Position numbers and translations under genes: made by a program. From NCBI RefSeq assembly GCF_028769735.1, contig NC_088179.1, positions 11,933,950 to 11,997,949 of the forward strand: a stretch of DNA of 64,000 nt, given 5' to 3'. This document shows, in pieces, positions 38,977-64,000 of this stretch. Under the pieces are notes generated by a model. It was not told the origin of the DNA. It did not search any database and saw nothing but the letters and a program-made list of their open reading frames with translations. Positions within the stretch are counted from its first letter, which is position 1; each line of letters begins with the position of its first letter. Source of the stretch: Zonotrichia leucophrys gambelii (taxonomy: Eukaryota; Chordata; Aves; Passeriformes; Passerellidae).

Positions 38977-41900
38977 ACATGAGTGCCAGAGGTAGCATTT
39001 CATTAGAGGGTAGAGCAGGTACAGGAGAGGCTGAGCACGGAGCAGGGAGGCTCAGGCTCTCTGCTGACCAGGGAAGGGAAGAGATGCTCCCACGGCATTG
39101 CTTTGGCTCTGCTGCCGCTCTTGGCTCCCGCAGTCTGGCTGATTTTGGGCTCATACCAGAAGACCTTTTTAGAAAGTAACAGAATAGCACCAGAAAAAGA
39201 TCCCGCACCAAACATCAGCTTGTTGGCAAAGCTTTGTCTGTGTTTCCTTGCTGTGCAGAGGAGCTGGCAGAGGCTGTGCCTGCTGTCCCTGCTCGGAGCC
39301 TCTCCTGCCCCAGCCCCACTGCAATGCCGGGAAGCGCTCGCAGCAGCCGCGGCCGCTCGCCTGGCAACTGAGTCACTCACCCAGGGGCCAAGGCCAGCGC
39401 TGGAAACTGAGACTCTGCAGCCTCTTCCCAGATTTGCTGCCAAATGGAATGAACACATCAGTTCTGAGCCACAATTTTCCCATCAAAAGCTTTGACGCAC
39501 TCAGATGAAAGGCTGTGCGAGCGCCGCTCTGTTACCAGACACTATTTCATCCTCTCCCAGGTTGTAAATTGCAACTTCCACCTAGAAATGTGGGTATGCA
39601 AGTATTATTCATGACATTTTTAGGTGCATGTGGACAAATGCACACTGCACAAATATGACCATATTGCTTGACTTGACTCCTATAACTGCACCTTAATTTT
39701 TATGTTGGAAGTGTTTTCGCAGCTTTTATTTCTGTCCTAATTTCTATTATCCAAACCCCATCCTGGTTTTAACAAGCATCTACACAATTCAGTTTTGGCT
39801 GCAGGATGGCAGACAGGATAAAGGCACTACTTTGTATTCAACTTTTACTCACCAGAGAAAAAGTACATTGATAAGACAATGCCTTTTTTTCCTTCCACTG
39901 TCTCTGCTCTGCTCATACATTTATTAACTGGTTTAAATATTTTGACCTCCCCAGCAAATTACAGAAGAGAGAGTTTACAGAACACACAGATCATGAAATG
40001 AAATTGAGAAAAGTAATTTCCAATAAGCTTAAGTCAAATGTGCAGAAATCCAGCATTTTGCAGGCATGGCCCCAAAACAGATCTCATTATTTTATTGTTC
40101 ATACACTTTAATTGCTTCAAAATTATGGTTATTTAGTCTCTGTTTATCAGAGTTTTAAAGATTATTCCTGTAAGCAGCCTTAAGAAACCACCAAATAAAT
40201 CAAATAATGTTCTTGTGGTATATTTATGCAATACATACCCAAGACAGCAGAATAAATTACCAGAAGCTTAGCAGACAGGAGACTATTGTAGGTCTATCCA
40301 AAACTCACTCCTAAATTATAAACATTTTTTCATGCTGTTATTATTCTTGGTTTAAGTTTAGTGAATATGAGAATTCTAGTAGCCTTCTGCCCCACTTCTC
40401 ATGAAAATGAGCACAAAAAGCAACTTTACATATTCAGAGGGCCTTCTTTGAGTTTCATGTGTTATCATTTAACCAAAACATAATGCACTCCAGCTTGCAG
40501 AGGGCAGCAGTTCAGTTCAAAGAGTTTTAGCACACCTTCAAATAATTTCCTGAATAATAAATAAATACAAAATTGACAGTATGCAAAGCTGTTAGTCCAC
40601 AATCTATGCAAGTCTTCAGACAGTACTGAACTTACAGCCAGTCTAAAAAGGAAAGTTCTATTTTGGCATTTGGTTTGAATATATTTATTTCTGAACCAAA
40701 GGAGGGAAGAAGAGAGGAACTGGAGCCTGGAGAAGCATACCATGAAGAAACCATGCTTCACATTTAAGTAGCATTTTTATTGCCAGTGGTATTGGCTGTG
40801 CTGTTGGACTGTTTTCTCCTTTCCCGCACCACCCTACAACACAGAAAAACATTCATAATTCAAAACCTAGGCAGTTGGAAAGCTAGATGAAAAGGAAGAA
40901 TATTCTCTTTATCAAGGTTCACTTTGTGCACAGGGCTATCAGCATGCTGAACTCAAGCCAGGTAGGAGCACAGAAAGAAGCTCTGTGTCTTCAACCAACT
41001 TCCAGGAATCCAAGAGAAGCAGTGAAATGTTCCATAAAATAGTGAGGAAGGACTGCAGGCATCTCTGTAATCACTTTACCAGTGGACCACAGGCGTTTAG
41101 GAAAACACTGGGTTCAAGAAAGGAGCTGGCACAAGGGATGGAGAAGGGCCCTGGCTGAGCAGTGCTCTGCTCAGACCACGGGACACTGCACCAGAAACAC
41201 ACAGGGAAAGCAGCACAGTAAAGGCAAAAATTAATGATTAAATTTATCTAACAACTGCTGGCAAGGGAACAAAGAGTGAACCAAAGTTGGGGTGGGAGAA
41301 TGTGGGGGTTCCAATTAGTGGCCTTGTAAATAATTCCTATTGTTTCAACTGGCCAAATGTGAGAAATGACAAGCAGAGATGCCTACAGGGAATTCAGAAA
41401 ATGGAAGACAACAGTGGATCTGTTAACTTCTGACATGATCATATATTTCACTCTCCATTACAGCTTGGCAAGTGAATTGAAATAAGACATTTAATGTTAT
41501 TTTTTGCATGAAGGATAGACTATGATATGCAATGTTGTCACTTGCTCACTCAATTTCACTGCCTTGCACTTCTTCTAAACTCATTTCCTGTGGGTTAAGA
41601 TTTATAACTTTGATTTGTATACATCTACATGGTTCCATTATTAAAGAAGAAAAATTCCAACAAACAAAAACTCAAAAAAAATCAAACTCACAAACTTATT
41701 TCTTTCCTTTTAAAAATGAAACTGAATCCCAAGTCAGTTTTCTTTAGTAGGGTTTTTTAAAAAAAAATCTGCAAGCTTCAGTAGTGAGAAGAAAACATTC
41801 TTATCATTACCAACAAACACTCATCCCTTCTTAGACATTTAAAAGAGAAGAGATAAAAATCTAGTAAACTTTGCTGTAAGTTTTCATCATGAGCAGATTT

Positions 41901-43377
41901 TCTGTGGAAGATATTCAGTCCAAAAGAGTTTCCTTGGCTTGCCTTTGAAGAAAGAAGCGCACTACAATACAGCATGCTGCACATAAAATCTTCAGCTTGG
42001 AGATAAGCACATCAAAAACAAAAGGGCAAAAGCAGATGGGAATATTCGTAAAAGAATTATACAGAAGCAAAATTTATATTTGAGATACTTATCCCATGAA
42101 GCTTGTCCAAGACACCAGAATTGTGGACCCAGGCTCTCACAACTCTTGGCCTCTGTGGTCTCACTACCGAATCACACCTCCTGCTTTGCAGGAAATAGAT
42201 AAATTAGCACTTTGGGCCCAAGTATTTTGCAAACTTCTTACCTGTTCTTACGTACCCACAAGCTGAGGACGTGTTGAAGCTGTGTGCAAAAGCTTGTTCT
42301 AGCTAAAATTAATCCTTAAATTACCAACCTGCACTCACAGATGCAATCAGGGTCAGTACTGCATGAAACCTGTCAAAAATACACCTGTCCCTGTACTTGA
42401 CTCCTTTCTGCCTGCTAGCTCAGCAGAACTTACCCTGGAATTTTAGTGCCAAGCATGAAGGTGGGCAGGTATTGAGCATTGCATTTGGGGGCATCTCAGC
42501 TAAGGAACCTTGACTAGGTTGGTAGTCTGGCTTTATTTCTGAATACATATGTTTTAATGAAATCTCTCATTTTGGTTGTACATGAAGAAAAGACCCGTCA
42601 AGAATAAAGTCTGCAACTAGAAGCTATTTTTAAAGAAAGTTAAAATTATGCCAAAAGAAAAAAAAAAATTGTCTTCAGGCTGTGGTATTTTGATGACTTT
42701 GCTCATCTCAGGGTTCTGGTGATAAAATCCTCCACGCAGGGAATATTTTTGTTGTCTCAATGGCTGCAAAGGTTTTCTCTCCTCTGCAATATAATCTGTA
42801 TTTATTTATTTTGAGCTTTTGATTCCCAGCATTCGAATGCTGCTATAGCAGTGCATTAATGTACTTTTGTTCCCTTGATACTAAAAGTAAATAAAAATGG
42901 AAACAGCTTGCCAAGAACAGATCCATTTATTTGCTCAAAAAACATTTCAAGAACACCTGCACAGCTATTCTGGAAACATACTGGGATGTCCATTCAGCCT
43001 TTCCTGTTTGTGTAACTTCAGGTAGATTACGTCTACCTAATGCTGGAAAATGGCATTTTCCATACCACTGTGTTCAACCCTAAAAACATCTCATTTTTGT
43101 TACTTTTGTTATTTGAACAACTAGCATGGATCAATTAATTCATGTGGAGTTCATATTCATATGCCCTTTCTTCAGTAATTTTCAGAGAAAAAATGAAGCC
43201 ATCCCTATTGCTCTTCTGTGTGCCCTAATTTTCAGGAAAAGGGGATAATTTTTTCAGTATGACCTGCACAATGAAAAAGCCCTATTTGCAGAACAAGGCC
43301 AAGCTAGGCTATAAGAAAAAATGAAGCATAGGTTTGTATTCATACACATACACAGATAGATATTGAGAAGAAGATTC
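38977..43377. other. Intergenic segment between the two 360-bp repeats
   Basis: It starts with a GC-rich patch (about 39,000-39,450) that includes the only dense CpG cluster in the window, then returns to AT-rich DNA. There are no retroviral coding remnants between the two repeat copies, so they do not look like the LTRs of one provirus. Confidence 0.6.
39326..39376. promoter_or_regulatory. CpG cluster with AP-1 consensus (candidate regulatory element)
   Basis: Within about 35 bases (CCGGGAAGCGCTCGCAGCAG, CCGCGGCCGCTCGC) there are roughly eight CpGs in a genome context that is otherwise CpG-poor. A consensus AP-1 site TGAGTCA follows at 39369-39375. This could mark an enhancer or a non-coding RNA promoter. 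No transcript can be seen from sequence. Confidence 0.3.
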
Positions 43378-43737
43378 AGCCCTCACCAAAGACAGACCAC
43401 AGCAGTGAAACATGGCACAGGTCACCTGCTCCAAGAGCCACAAGCTCAGGATGAAGGGCTCGCCTGTGGGAGCTCAGAAACTGCTCTGTGTCCATCTCAT
43501 CCCACTGGCTGCACAGACCACTCACAGAAAATCAGGAAACCTCATCTGTGCTCGTTCACAGAGCACAGCTCTGTAGAGCTCTGAAGAAGCAGTTTAAAAA
43601 TTTACACTTCAAGAACTCTTGAGAATAAAGATCCCTCGTCTGTGTCTGCCTTGCTCCTGCCTCCATTGATGCACAAGCCATCGGCCACCCATGTTTGTTT
43701 TCTGTCCCTGGAAAGCTGACATCTGGCAAACACATGA
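43378..43737 (+). repeat. 360-bp near-identical direct repeat, copy 2
   Basis: Partner of 38617-38976. The mismatches fall in the right half: CTTGTCTCTG versus CTCGTCTGTG (two) and CATGCTTG versus CATGTTTG (one). Flanks on both sides are unrelated to those of copy 1, so the duplication is confined to this block. Confidence 0.93.
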
Positions 43738-46700
43738 GATGTGGAGGGGGCAGAACTTGGATGGAGAGACGTGCACTGTATGCCTGAGTGATGGGAACAC
43801 AGGCAAGGAGGATAAGAGAACTAAAAGTTCGTAACACATGTGGCCAAAATGCTCTCATGCAGATTAACACATGTGATTGAAGTATAAGAACTGAGAATTT
43901 CCTCTATTTTCAAGCAACTCTAACAAAATCTCCAGTTTACAATACCTGATGGCCTAGCAAAGATAAGTGTGACAGCTGGATCTAGAAATTCTACAGCAGA
44001 TCACTATTTTATATACCAGGATCTAACCTACTTTACATGGTACGTGTTTTAGACAATGACCAAATGCTTGAAATAGCTGCCTGGGTGAATCACAGTGTAC
44101 AAGAGAGATTCAGAGATGATGAGTCTTTAAATTTGGCTGTGCCAGAAGTTCATTGTTGCACTCTGTGCCCGCCCACTTGTAGATTCTCCCAGCCCTGCTA
44201 ATGATAAATCCAGCTTCTAGTGGCTTATACTTAATACTCTCTGCCCCAGCTTCTCATTTACTTCATGCTGGAGTACCTTCCTTTAGAAAGCACTTCTTAC
44301 AGAAATAAGTGTACTACACTTCTTTCCATGTCTATGTTAGAAGTCTCTGAGGAAAAAAGCAAGTTAACTCCCCAAAATCTTCATCTCTCATAAGCTCAGA
44401 GACTTGATATAATTTAGGAGCTAAAACATCAGAGGACTTAATCCTTAAGAAGTACACTCCATTTTCTCTAAGCTCTTTATACACATCCTGGGGCAACTAA
44501 GTTGGATCAAACTCTAGCAGTAAACCCTAGATTTCTCTTTAATCAGTGTGCTTACTGTGGGATCAGAGCAGGATGAAGCTTACTCTCTCTGGTACCCTTC
44601 ACCAATTCTATCTCTCCATCCTGACTGCTACCACAAGAGATGGAGAAAAACCTATCATTCAAATATCAACATCACAAGTTGAACACTTTGAAGTTGAACC
44701 TTTCCCTTAAGAAGTGTAACAATTGTTACCAGTCAGCAATTTGCTTTAAGGAACAAAGACCTGAGCAGTTATTCTGCTAGTCCTGCTGCTAGAGACATGG
44801 AGAAGTGGAGAACAGCAAGGCTGCAAAGCCCCTCTTCACACACAGGGATGACCGTACACCGTGAGAGACCAGTGACCCACATCTGTGGAAGATTAAAGCC
44901 TCAAGTGTAGGAAAGCCCACTCTGAAGGGTAGGTCCTGATGTTTTAAACTATTAAATAAGGTAAACCATCTCATGGGCTTACATTACTGCTCACACTGAC
45001 TGTCATTCCAACTCAGGCTCTGAAAATGCAACGCTTTTGTGCCCTGTCTACACCACAGACACTGCAGCAAGGAAGTAGCTTCTAATAAATGTATTCTGCT
45101 CCCTTCCTTCTTTCTCTGCTCCTCTCTCTCAACAGACTGCAGAAACAAAGTGGTACAGAGTCACTGGTAGTTGAGCAACTCCTCTCACAACTAAGCAAAA
45201 TTCTGGGAAATAGGAGAACTCTGGCTTGAGGCCAGCAGACCAGTTCCTGAGGCTGTTATATATGACTGTACATCTCCCTTGCCAACCTCAGGCACTCAGA
45301 CATTCAAAAGCCATAAAACAGAAGCAAGTGGAGCAGGCAAGTACAAAGGCATGCACAGGACCCAGAACATAAGCAGTTTTTTTCAAGAAATCCCAGTTTT
45401 CTCCACTGTCTAGGCAGCACAGCATCACCCCAAGCCAAGACCCTCCTTGCTGGCCAGGCTCTCAGCTTTGCTGCTTCTGCAGCTGCACTGATGCCAACAC
45501 AGGCTGTAATCATGCTGACTGAAATCCTACTTTTGAACTGCTGCCACACTATTAAATAACTTAAGATTAATATGATTTTATCAGAGAGCTGATCTTATAT
45601 TTGATCCTTGTGCAAAATAATCCTGAGGGGCATTGCTTTAACACAGCCAAAACAGCTCTTGTGTAGTGAAGCTTCATCCAGAAAACTCACTTTCCAGTAG
45701 CAATAAATTGCCAGCAGAAAAAGATGATCCTGCACTTAACAGCCTTTGCATCATGCCAGGATATCAAGAGCCTCTCAGACCTCCTCCTGTTAGTTGTTAG
45801 TTCCTTGTTAGCGAGAACACAGCTCTGTGCAAACAGCTGCAGAAGGAAGGAATTGTGTGGGGTGAATTCTGAACTTCCACCCATCCCTTCCTCATTCTGC
45901 TCTCCCCCTAGCCCTGAAATACAATAAAATGCAGCCACCACCCTGTAAGTGGGATGCACTTATACAGATTTGACCCATATGTCAAATAGGAAGATAATTA
46001 CACACAGAAGAGAGGAAGGAACAGAAAAAAAGAGACAAAGTACCAAATATTTCACTGAAAAAAATAAAAGCTTCTCTTTTCATTTCTATTTAAGGTTTTG
46101 ACCTAGCTTCTTCAGCACTGCTGAGCAAGACTATCTACTTTACTATATTCCAACTTCTTACATTAAGATACAGAAAGTATTTGTGTTGGAAAGGCATTTA
46201 AGTGGCACTTCCACCATCTAGGTACAACAAAATCCTGGCAGTCATCAATTACTTATTTATTCTTCCAACTCTACAGTTAACATAAATCTCACCTCTAAGA
46301 ACTAACAATATCAATTCCACAAATGCATTTTGTGAAAGCTCTCCCCTCCAATTTGTAGTCTGCTGTGGAGTCCAAAAAAATCCCCAAAAAAGTAATAGTC
46401 AAGCAATTTAATTGACACCTCAGTCATAGGGGCTGCTGAGACAGGAATTGTCTTCCCTTTCACTCTCAAAAATAGCAGAGCAGCTTATTCTGCCATGCAA
46501 GAAAGTGAGAATTCACAGAGGCAAATTCAAAAAAATACTTACTCATTCCAGAACTGAATCCACTGAAGACCACATCCGAAATAAATCAGATAAAACTGAA
46601 GTTCTTCAAAAAGCTCATTGCAGTAGCTGAAGAGAAAAATCTAAACCAGTTCTTTCAAGCAGAGAAACAAAAGCAAAACTGGTTACACACATGTGGGAGG

Positions 46701-48810
46701 AAAGAAGTACAAGGGTCCTTTCTAGATTTTCTGTCTCTTTAATATTTCTATCACTGCAAAAGAGAAGCTGCTGTGGAAGCCCTGCACTGAATTAGCCTTT
46801 AGTCCATGAATACAGCATTTGTGGGGGAAAAGTCATTATAAAGAAACAGGCACAATCAAATAGGTTTCATTATTATTGCCTCACTGAAAAAAACCTATTC
46901 TTTTGGGGCTTGTCAGTCTTACTCCTACCCACTCACAGTAAGCATGATACAGTAATCCTCTGGGAACAAAAAAATGAACTGCCAAATTGATATTGGAATT
47001 ACTTGTTGAACACTGATGTTAAAGAAGATTAAACATGTAAAACACAACCAAAAGCACTGAACATTTCTTAGGAGTACAGCTGGAACAGCTCACAAATATG
47101 AAATAAAACCAAGCTATATTCAGTATTTTTAAGCAAAAAGAGACTTCAGAAATCTATTGCCTATACACTGTTCTCTTACCCACACCACACTCTCTCCAAG
47201 CACTTAACAGTGAAAAGTGAAGCCTGATGAAAGCAGAACAAACAAAATACTTTACAAATGCCTCATCTGCTGCAGAGCACCCTTATGTCCCTGTACTCCC
47301 GAGGTTTCTCATGCACTGCTGGAATTCAGGTTGCTGCTGTATCCTCTATGCCCCAAAACAAACTTTGCTAAAGAGATATCAGTCAAAGGGCTTTTAAAAG
47401 TAACAAAATATAAAGAGAATCTTCTAATAGTGGCACTTCTGTTTAGTCTATGTGGTTTCATATCCTCATGTTCCAACAGCAGGGCAAAGCTTTCAGAACT
47501 AATTCAGGTGAACTGTTCAGAAAAAAATTCTTCTCCTGGCCTCTGTGAGTTCCCAAGGAGTTAATGAGAACACTTCCATACCTGTTGCTGTCCACTTGAA
47601 TGGCAGCTGCCACCTTTTGCAAATACTTTATTGAAAGAATAAGTAAGAGAACGTTAGTAACTCAAACATGGCAATCACATTTTCCCTTCCAGCAAATGTG
47701 CAGCACAGTAAACACAGAGTTACTTGTTACTACGTGACAGAGTGAACTAAGAGTGCAAACACAAAAATTTAGCAGTAATTAAAGCCCTCAGGGTTTTCCT
47801 CAGGCAAAATATACACAAAAAAGATAAATTTTGCTGAGAATTACAGAATGCATAACTAAAATACAAGTTATAGGGGGGAGGAAAAATTCTGCAGAAATAC
47901 AGAAACTCCCCTGTGCTGGAGTACTTTATTTCTGTGATTTTTTTCCAAGAAATCTCCTCAAAACAATAAACTGCCTGTTAACTGATCCAATGGTAAAAAA
48001 CATTATTCTGTTCTAGGTTAGCCTAAGAGACCACAGACAAATGCTCAAAAAAAAGATTACTAACAAAGTCTGGTTTCATTCTGAAGACTTGAAGACTTTC
48101 TTATCTGTAAGGTTTGTTTAAGCACAGGCAGTAGAGAGAGAGACACTGAGACAGCTGTTCCACACCAGGAAACAAAGCTGAGGGATAGCAACCCCCAAAT
48201 ATTAGCCTAAAAAGCAAAAAAGTTGACAGTGTTAAGAGAAATTAAAAGAAAGCAAAAAATTTCCTGTCAAAAGCCATTCCTTTTCAAACTAGCCCATTTT
48301 AATGTATTATGTGGGTTAACTCACTTTGATGTATTTGCTTCAGCATAACTTTAAATATGGCTAAAACTCATTCCTCAAAACTGCAGGACAGGGACATAAG
48401 CAGATGTGGTTATTTCCAGTGAAAGACGAATCTTTGAAACTCTCTCCCAATCCTGGCAGCTGCAAATAAAGTTTCTGTTCAGAAAGTGTGATATAAAGCT
48501 TCTCCAAAGATACACAGTTAAAAAGTGAAGTACTGTTTAGATCATCAAACAGCCTCCATATAAAAACAAACCCAGGAACCATCACTCCTGCTGGGATTGT
48601 TCTGCAAGTGTAATGCAAGGCTCCATGGTACACAGGAACTCACTGAAATAACTCCAGTAGCAAACAACCCAAAATCTGACATGCCCATCTCCCATCTACA
48701 GATCATTAGAAAATATTTGTCAGTAAATCAGTATTTTAAGAACAGTCATAAATGCAAAGAAACTACCTGATACATCAAGTAACAGCTGCTCCATTAATTT
48801 AAAATTACCC
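43738..48810. other. Intergenic, 3' of PLOD2
   Basis: AT-rich sequence downstream of the PLOD2 polyadenylation candidates. Additional AATAAA-type hexamers on the minus strand occur further out (for example near 47,627 and 47,927), so a longer 3' UTR cannot be excluded. No other gene is seen. Confidence 0.6.
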
Positions 48811-49831
48811 TTTATTTTTCTCAAGGTTTTCCAACATGTTGTGCATTTTGGCACGGTAGACTTTGAGACAGTCAGCTTCAAGTTTCTTTAAATTACAAAC
48901 AGTAGATACAGTAGGAATATTTTAAACCAATTTTTTCAAAATAAATGTCAAGTTAAGACCCTTAGCTTTAAAAGAGACTGCCACCATTTCATTTTCCTGA
49001 TACAAAATTCAAGTAATTTTAAGAGTAGAAAACTGTCCCTATAAAACATCCTAGTAAAATTTACCAGCATTCTGAAAATAAGCATCAAATTTCCAGTATC
49101 CGTTGGGTGCAACTACACATTTAGAAAAATAACTCACTTTAAACAAAGGTCACTTGCTGAAGAAAAGTAAGCTTTCAATAGGATAAGTTCTCAGAACAAA
49201 TGATAAAACATTTCCTCCTTAGATAACTGATTTAATCCTTGTTCCATCTCTGCAATTAATTTATTTTTTCTTCTAAGGGTGTACATTTCAGTATTGACAA
49301 CGAATACAGAGATGTTTTCCCTTCGGTATAAACCAGCATATGGAATTATTGCTTACCAGAAACAACTGTAAACAAGATTCATTTGATTTTGTTTTTATGC
49401 TGTGATTTTCCTTTCTTTGGTTGGCATCAAATATACAGACCACCACACTTTAGCTGTGTCACTTAACTGACTGAAAACCACGATCAATTTTTCCGATGAT
49501 TTTGTATTTAGCGTTCCTTGGGGTTTGGGTTTTTTCAATGAAGAAATGGGTTCACTGTGCTTTTCCATTTTCTCTCCTTACCCACTCTTTAGGACAGCAG
49601 AATGGAAAAACAAGTAGGACATGTTTACTTTGGGACTCAAGGCTCAGAGCAGATATCAAGAAATCTCCAACAATATTAGAACATTTTCTGTTTTCCTCCT
49701 TTTAGCCCAAAGTACCTCTGTTGTGTAGTAACAGTAACTTAGTTTCTTTTATCACCATCTTCCAGAAGAGATCTATAAATAAATGTTTATGTAAAGAACA
49801 CTGTTGTTGAAGAGGACAAAGAAAAATAAAA
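48811..49831 (-). other. PLOD2: PLOD2 3' UTR, extent uncertain
   Basis: Sequence immediately 3' of the PLOD2 stop on the minus strand is AT-rich and has no further exon. AATAAA hexamers on the minus strand occur at 49260-49265 (about 570 nt after the stop) and 48811-48816 (about 1.0 kb after it). Either could be the polyadenylation signal. The longer version is closer to the 3' UTR size I recall for mammalian PLOD2, but nothing in the sequence decides between them. Confidence 0.5.
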
Positions 49832-63008
<13,177 letters not shown>

Positions 63009-63902
63009 CTGTAATCATGTAAACATTTTTTACTGCAAATGCAAGGCACCAATAGGTATGAATCATGAACACAGTGTCCAAGAACACACTGTATTCTGTC
63101 CTAAAGAAACAGATGCCAAACAGTGTTTGAAGATATTCCAGGATATCTGTCATTAAAATGAACCTCCTCTGTCCAAAACTTTAGGAAAATAATCCCACAC
63201 ATCAGCAGTATTAATCAAAGCTGTACAACAATGTAAAATTCACAAATTATCAATGCAGTATTTTTCAGGATATTTATGTTACAGTCTTTAAAACCCACCC
63301 TACAACCTCAGTGGCATGCAGGAGTTTTTTATGCCCCTGCAGAATCACTTTAGAGAGGGAGCTGAACCTGTACCAAATTGTACAGGCACAGCCATTGTTT
63401 CTTTAAAATGCAGTCCCACTAATTGTTTCTTTAATTCCTATTTACCCTCCTCCTTACCTTTCTATTTATCTCTATTTAAGAGCTCTCAGCTGCACACAGT
63501 CCTTCCAAACCAGTGCCCTCATTGTAGCTTTTGCCTACTATGGCTGCCATTAGAATAATTGAAATATTGGGTAGGGGTTTTCCCCCTCTATAATAAAAAG
63601 CTGTTCAGTCTTTATATTCATTTCAAACACCACAAAACTTTTGGCTGAAGCTACAAAACCAACACAGCCTGCAATTCCCATGTGCCCATCACATTTATAC
63701 CCTCAAAATCCCCTAACAAAACCACAATGAATACTTTAGAGATAAGCTCTACTTCTATTATTGATTCCCTTTTTGCTGTCATATCAACAGCAATGCATGC
63801 ACGCTGAAAAGGGGTACAACTAAATTTTACTCCCATTTCTCTTCCAGCCTCATTTTTTTTCCAAAATAATTGCACACATTTGACATCTCACTCATTAAAA
63901 CC
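63009..63902 (-). other. PLOD2: PLOD2 intron 9 (partial)
   Basis: AT-rich sequence upstream of exon 10 on the minus strand, ending in the CR1 copy at the window edge. I found no exon 9 here, so it lies further right. Confidence 0.75.
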
Positions 63903-64000
63903 ACAGAATTATTTGGGTTGGAAGGGACTTGAAATATCATCTCCTTCCAACACCCTTGCCTTGGGCAGGGACATCTTCCATTGGACCAGGCTGCCCAAAA
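63903..64000 (-). mobile_element. CR1 LINE 3' end, cut by the window edge
   Basis: The plus strand reads CAGAATTATTTGGGTTGGAA, then GGGACTTGAAATATCATCTC and TTGGGCAGGGACATCTTCCA. This is the reverse complement of the avian CR1 3' UTR. The element is on the minus strand, with its 3' end near 63903 and the rest beyond the window. It lies inside a PLOD2 intron in the same orientation as the gene. Confidence 0.85.

Noticed and set aside
39003..39495. Open frames of 130-151 codons in the CpG-rich patch
   Set aside because: No family resemblance and strong overlap between strands. One frame simply runs into the 360-bp repeat.
38617..43737. The two 360-bp repeats as LTRs of a single 5-kb provirus
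   Set aside because: The intervening 4.4 kb shows no gag, pol or env remnants or primer-binding site, the repeats lack TG...CA ends, and the outer flanks share no target duplication.

Overview
The window is vertebrate nuclear DNA, and almost certainly bird. It has short exons separated by long introns, AT-rich intergenic DNA, several CR1 LINE 3' ends (the dominant avian retrotransposon), and one solo LTR that resembles an endogenous retrovirus family I associate with passerines. Calling it a songbird is an inference from that LTR only.

One gene can be supported. It lies on the minus strand at the right of the window and is the 3' half of PLOD2, which encodes lysyl hydroxylase 2 (procollagen-lysine 2-oxoglutarate 5-dioxygenase 2). 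Eleven coding exons are visible between 63008 and 49832. They match exons 10-13, the alternative exon 13A, and exons 14-19 of the vertebrate gene. All splice phases agree, every intron is GT-AG, and the frame is open to the terminal SFIDP-stop. The exons encode the end of the glycosyltransferase-like accessory domain and the complete Fe(II)/2-oxoglutarate dioxygenase domain, with all iron and 2-oxoglutarate ligands present. Exons 1-9 and the promoter lie beyond the right edge.

Layout: 1 to about 48,800 is a gene-poor tract with no exon I can defend. It fits the gene-poor region known 3' of PLOD2 in other vertebrates. It holds microsatellites, small tandem duplications, several near-perfect inverted repeats, CR1 fragments, a few GC-rich patches, and a 360-bp direct duplication (38617-38976 and 43378-43737) with three mismatches. 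The PLOD2 3' UTR follows at about 48,811-49,831, and the exons run from 49,832 to 63,008. A solo LTR sits antisense in the intron between exons 16 and 17. The last ~100 bases are the start of another CR1 copy.

The most informative signals are the conserved, frame-preserving exon 13A with U-rich sequence at its donor and (T)GCATG motifs in the flanking introns, and the unexplained 360-bp duplication. I did not find a convincing new biological system here.
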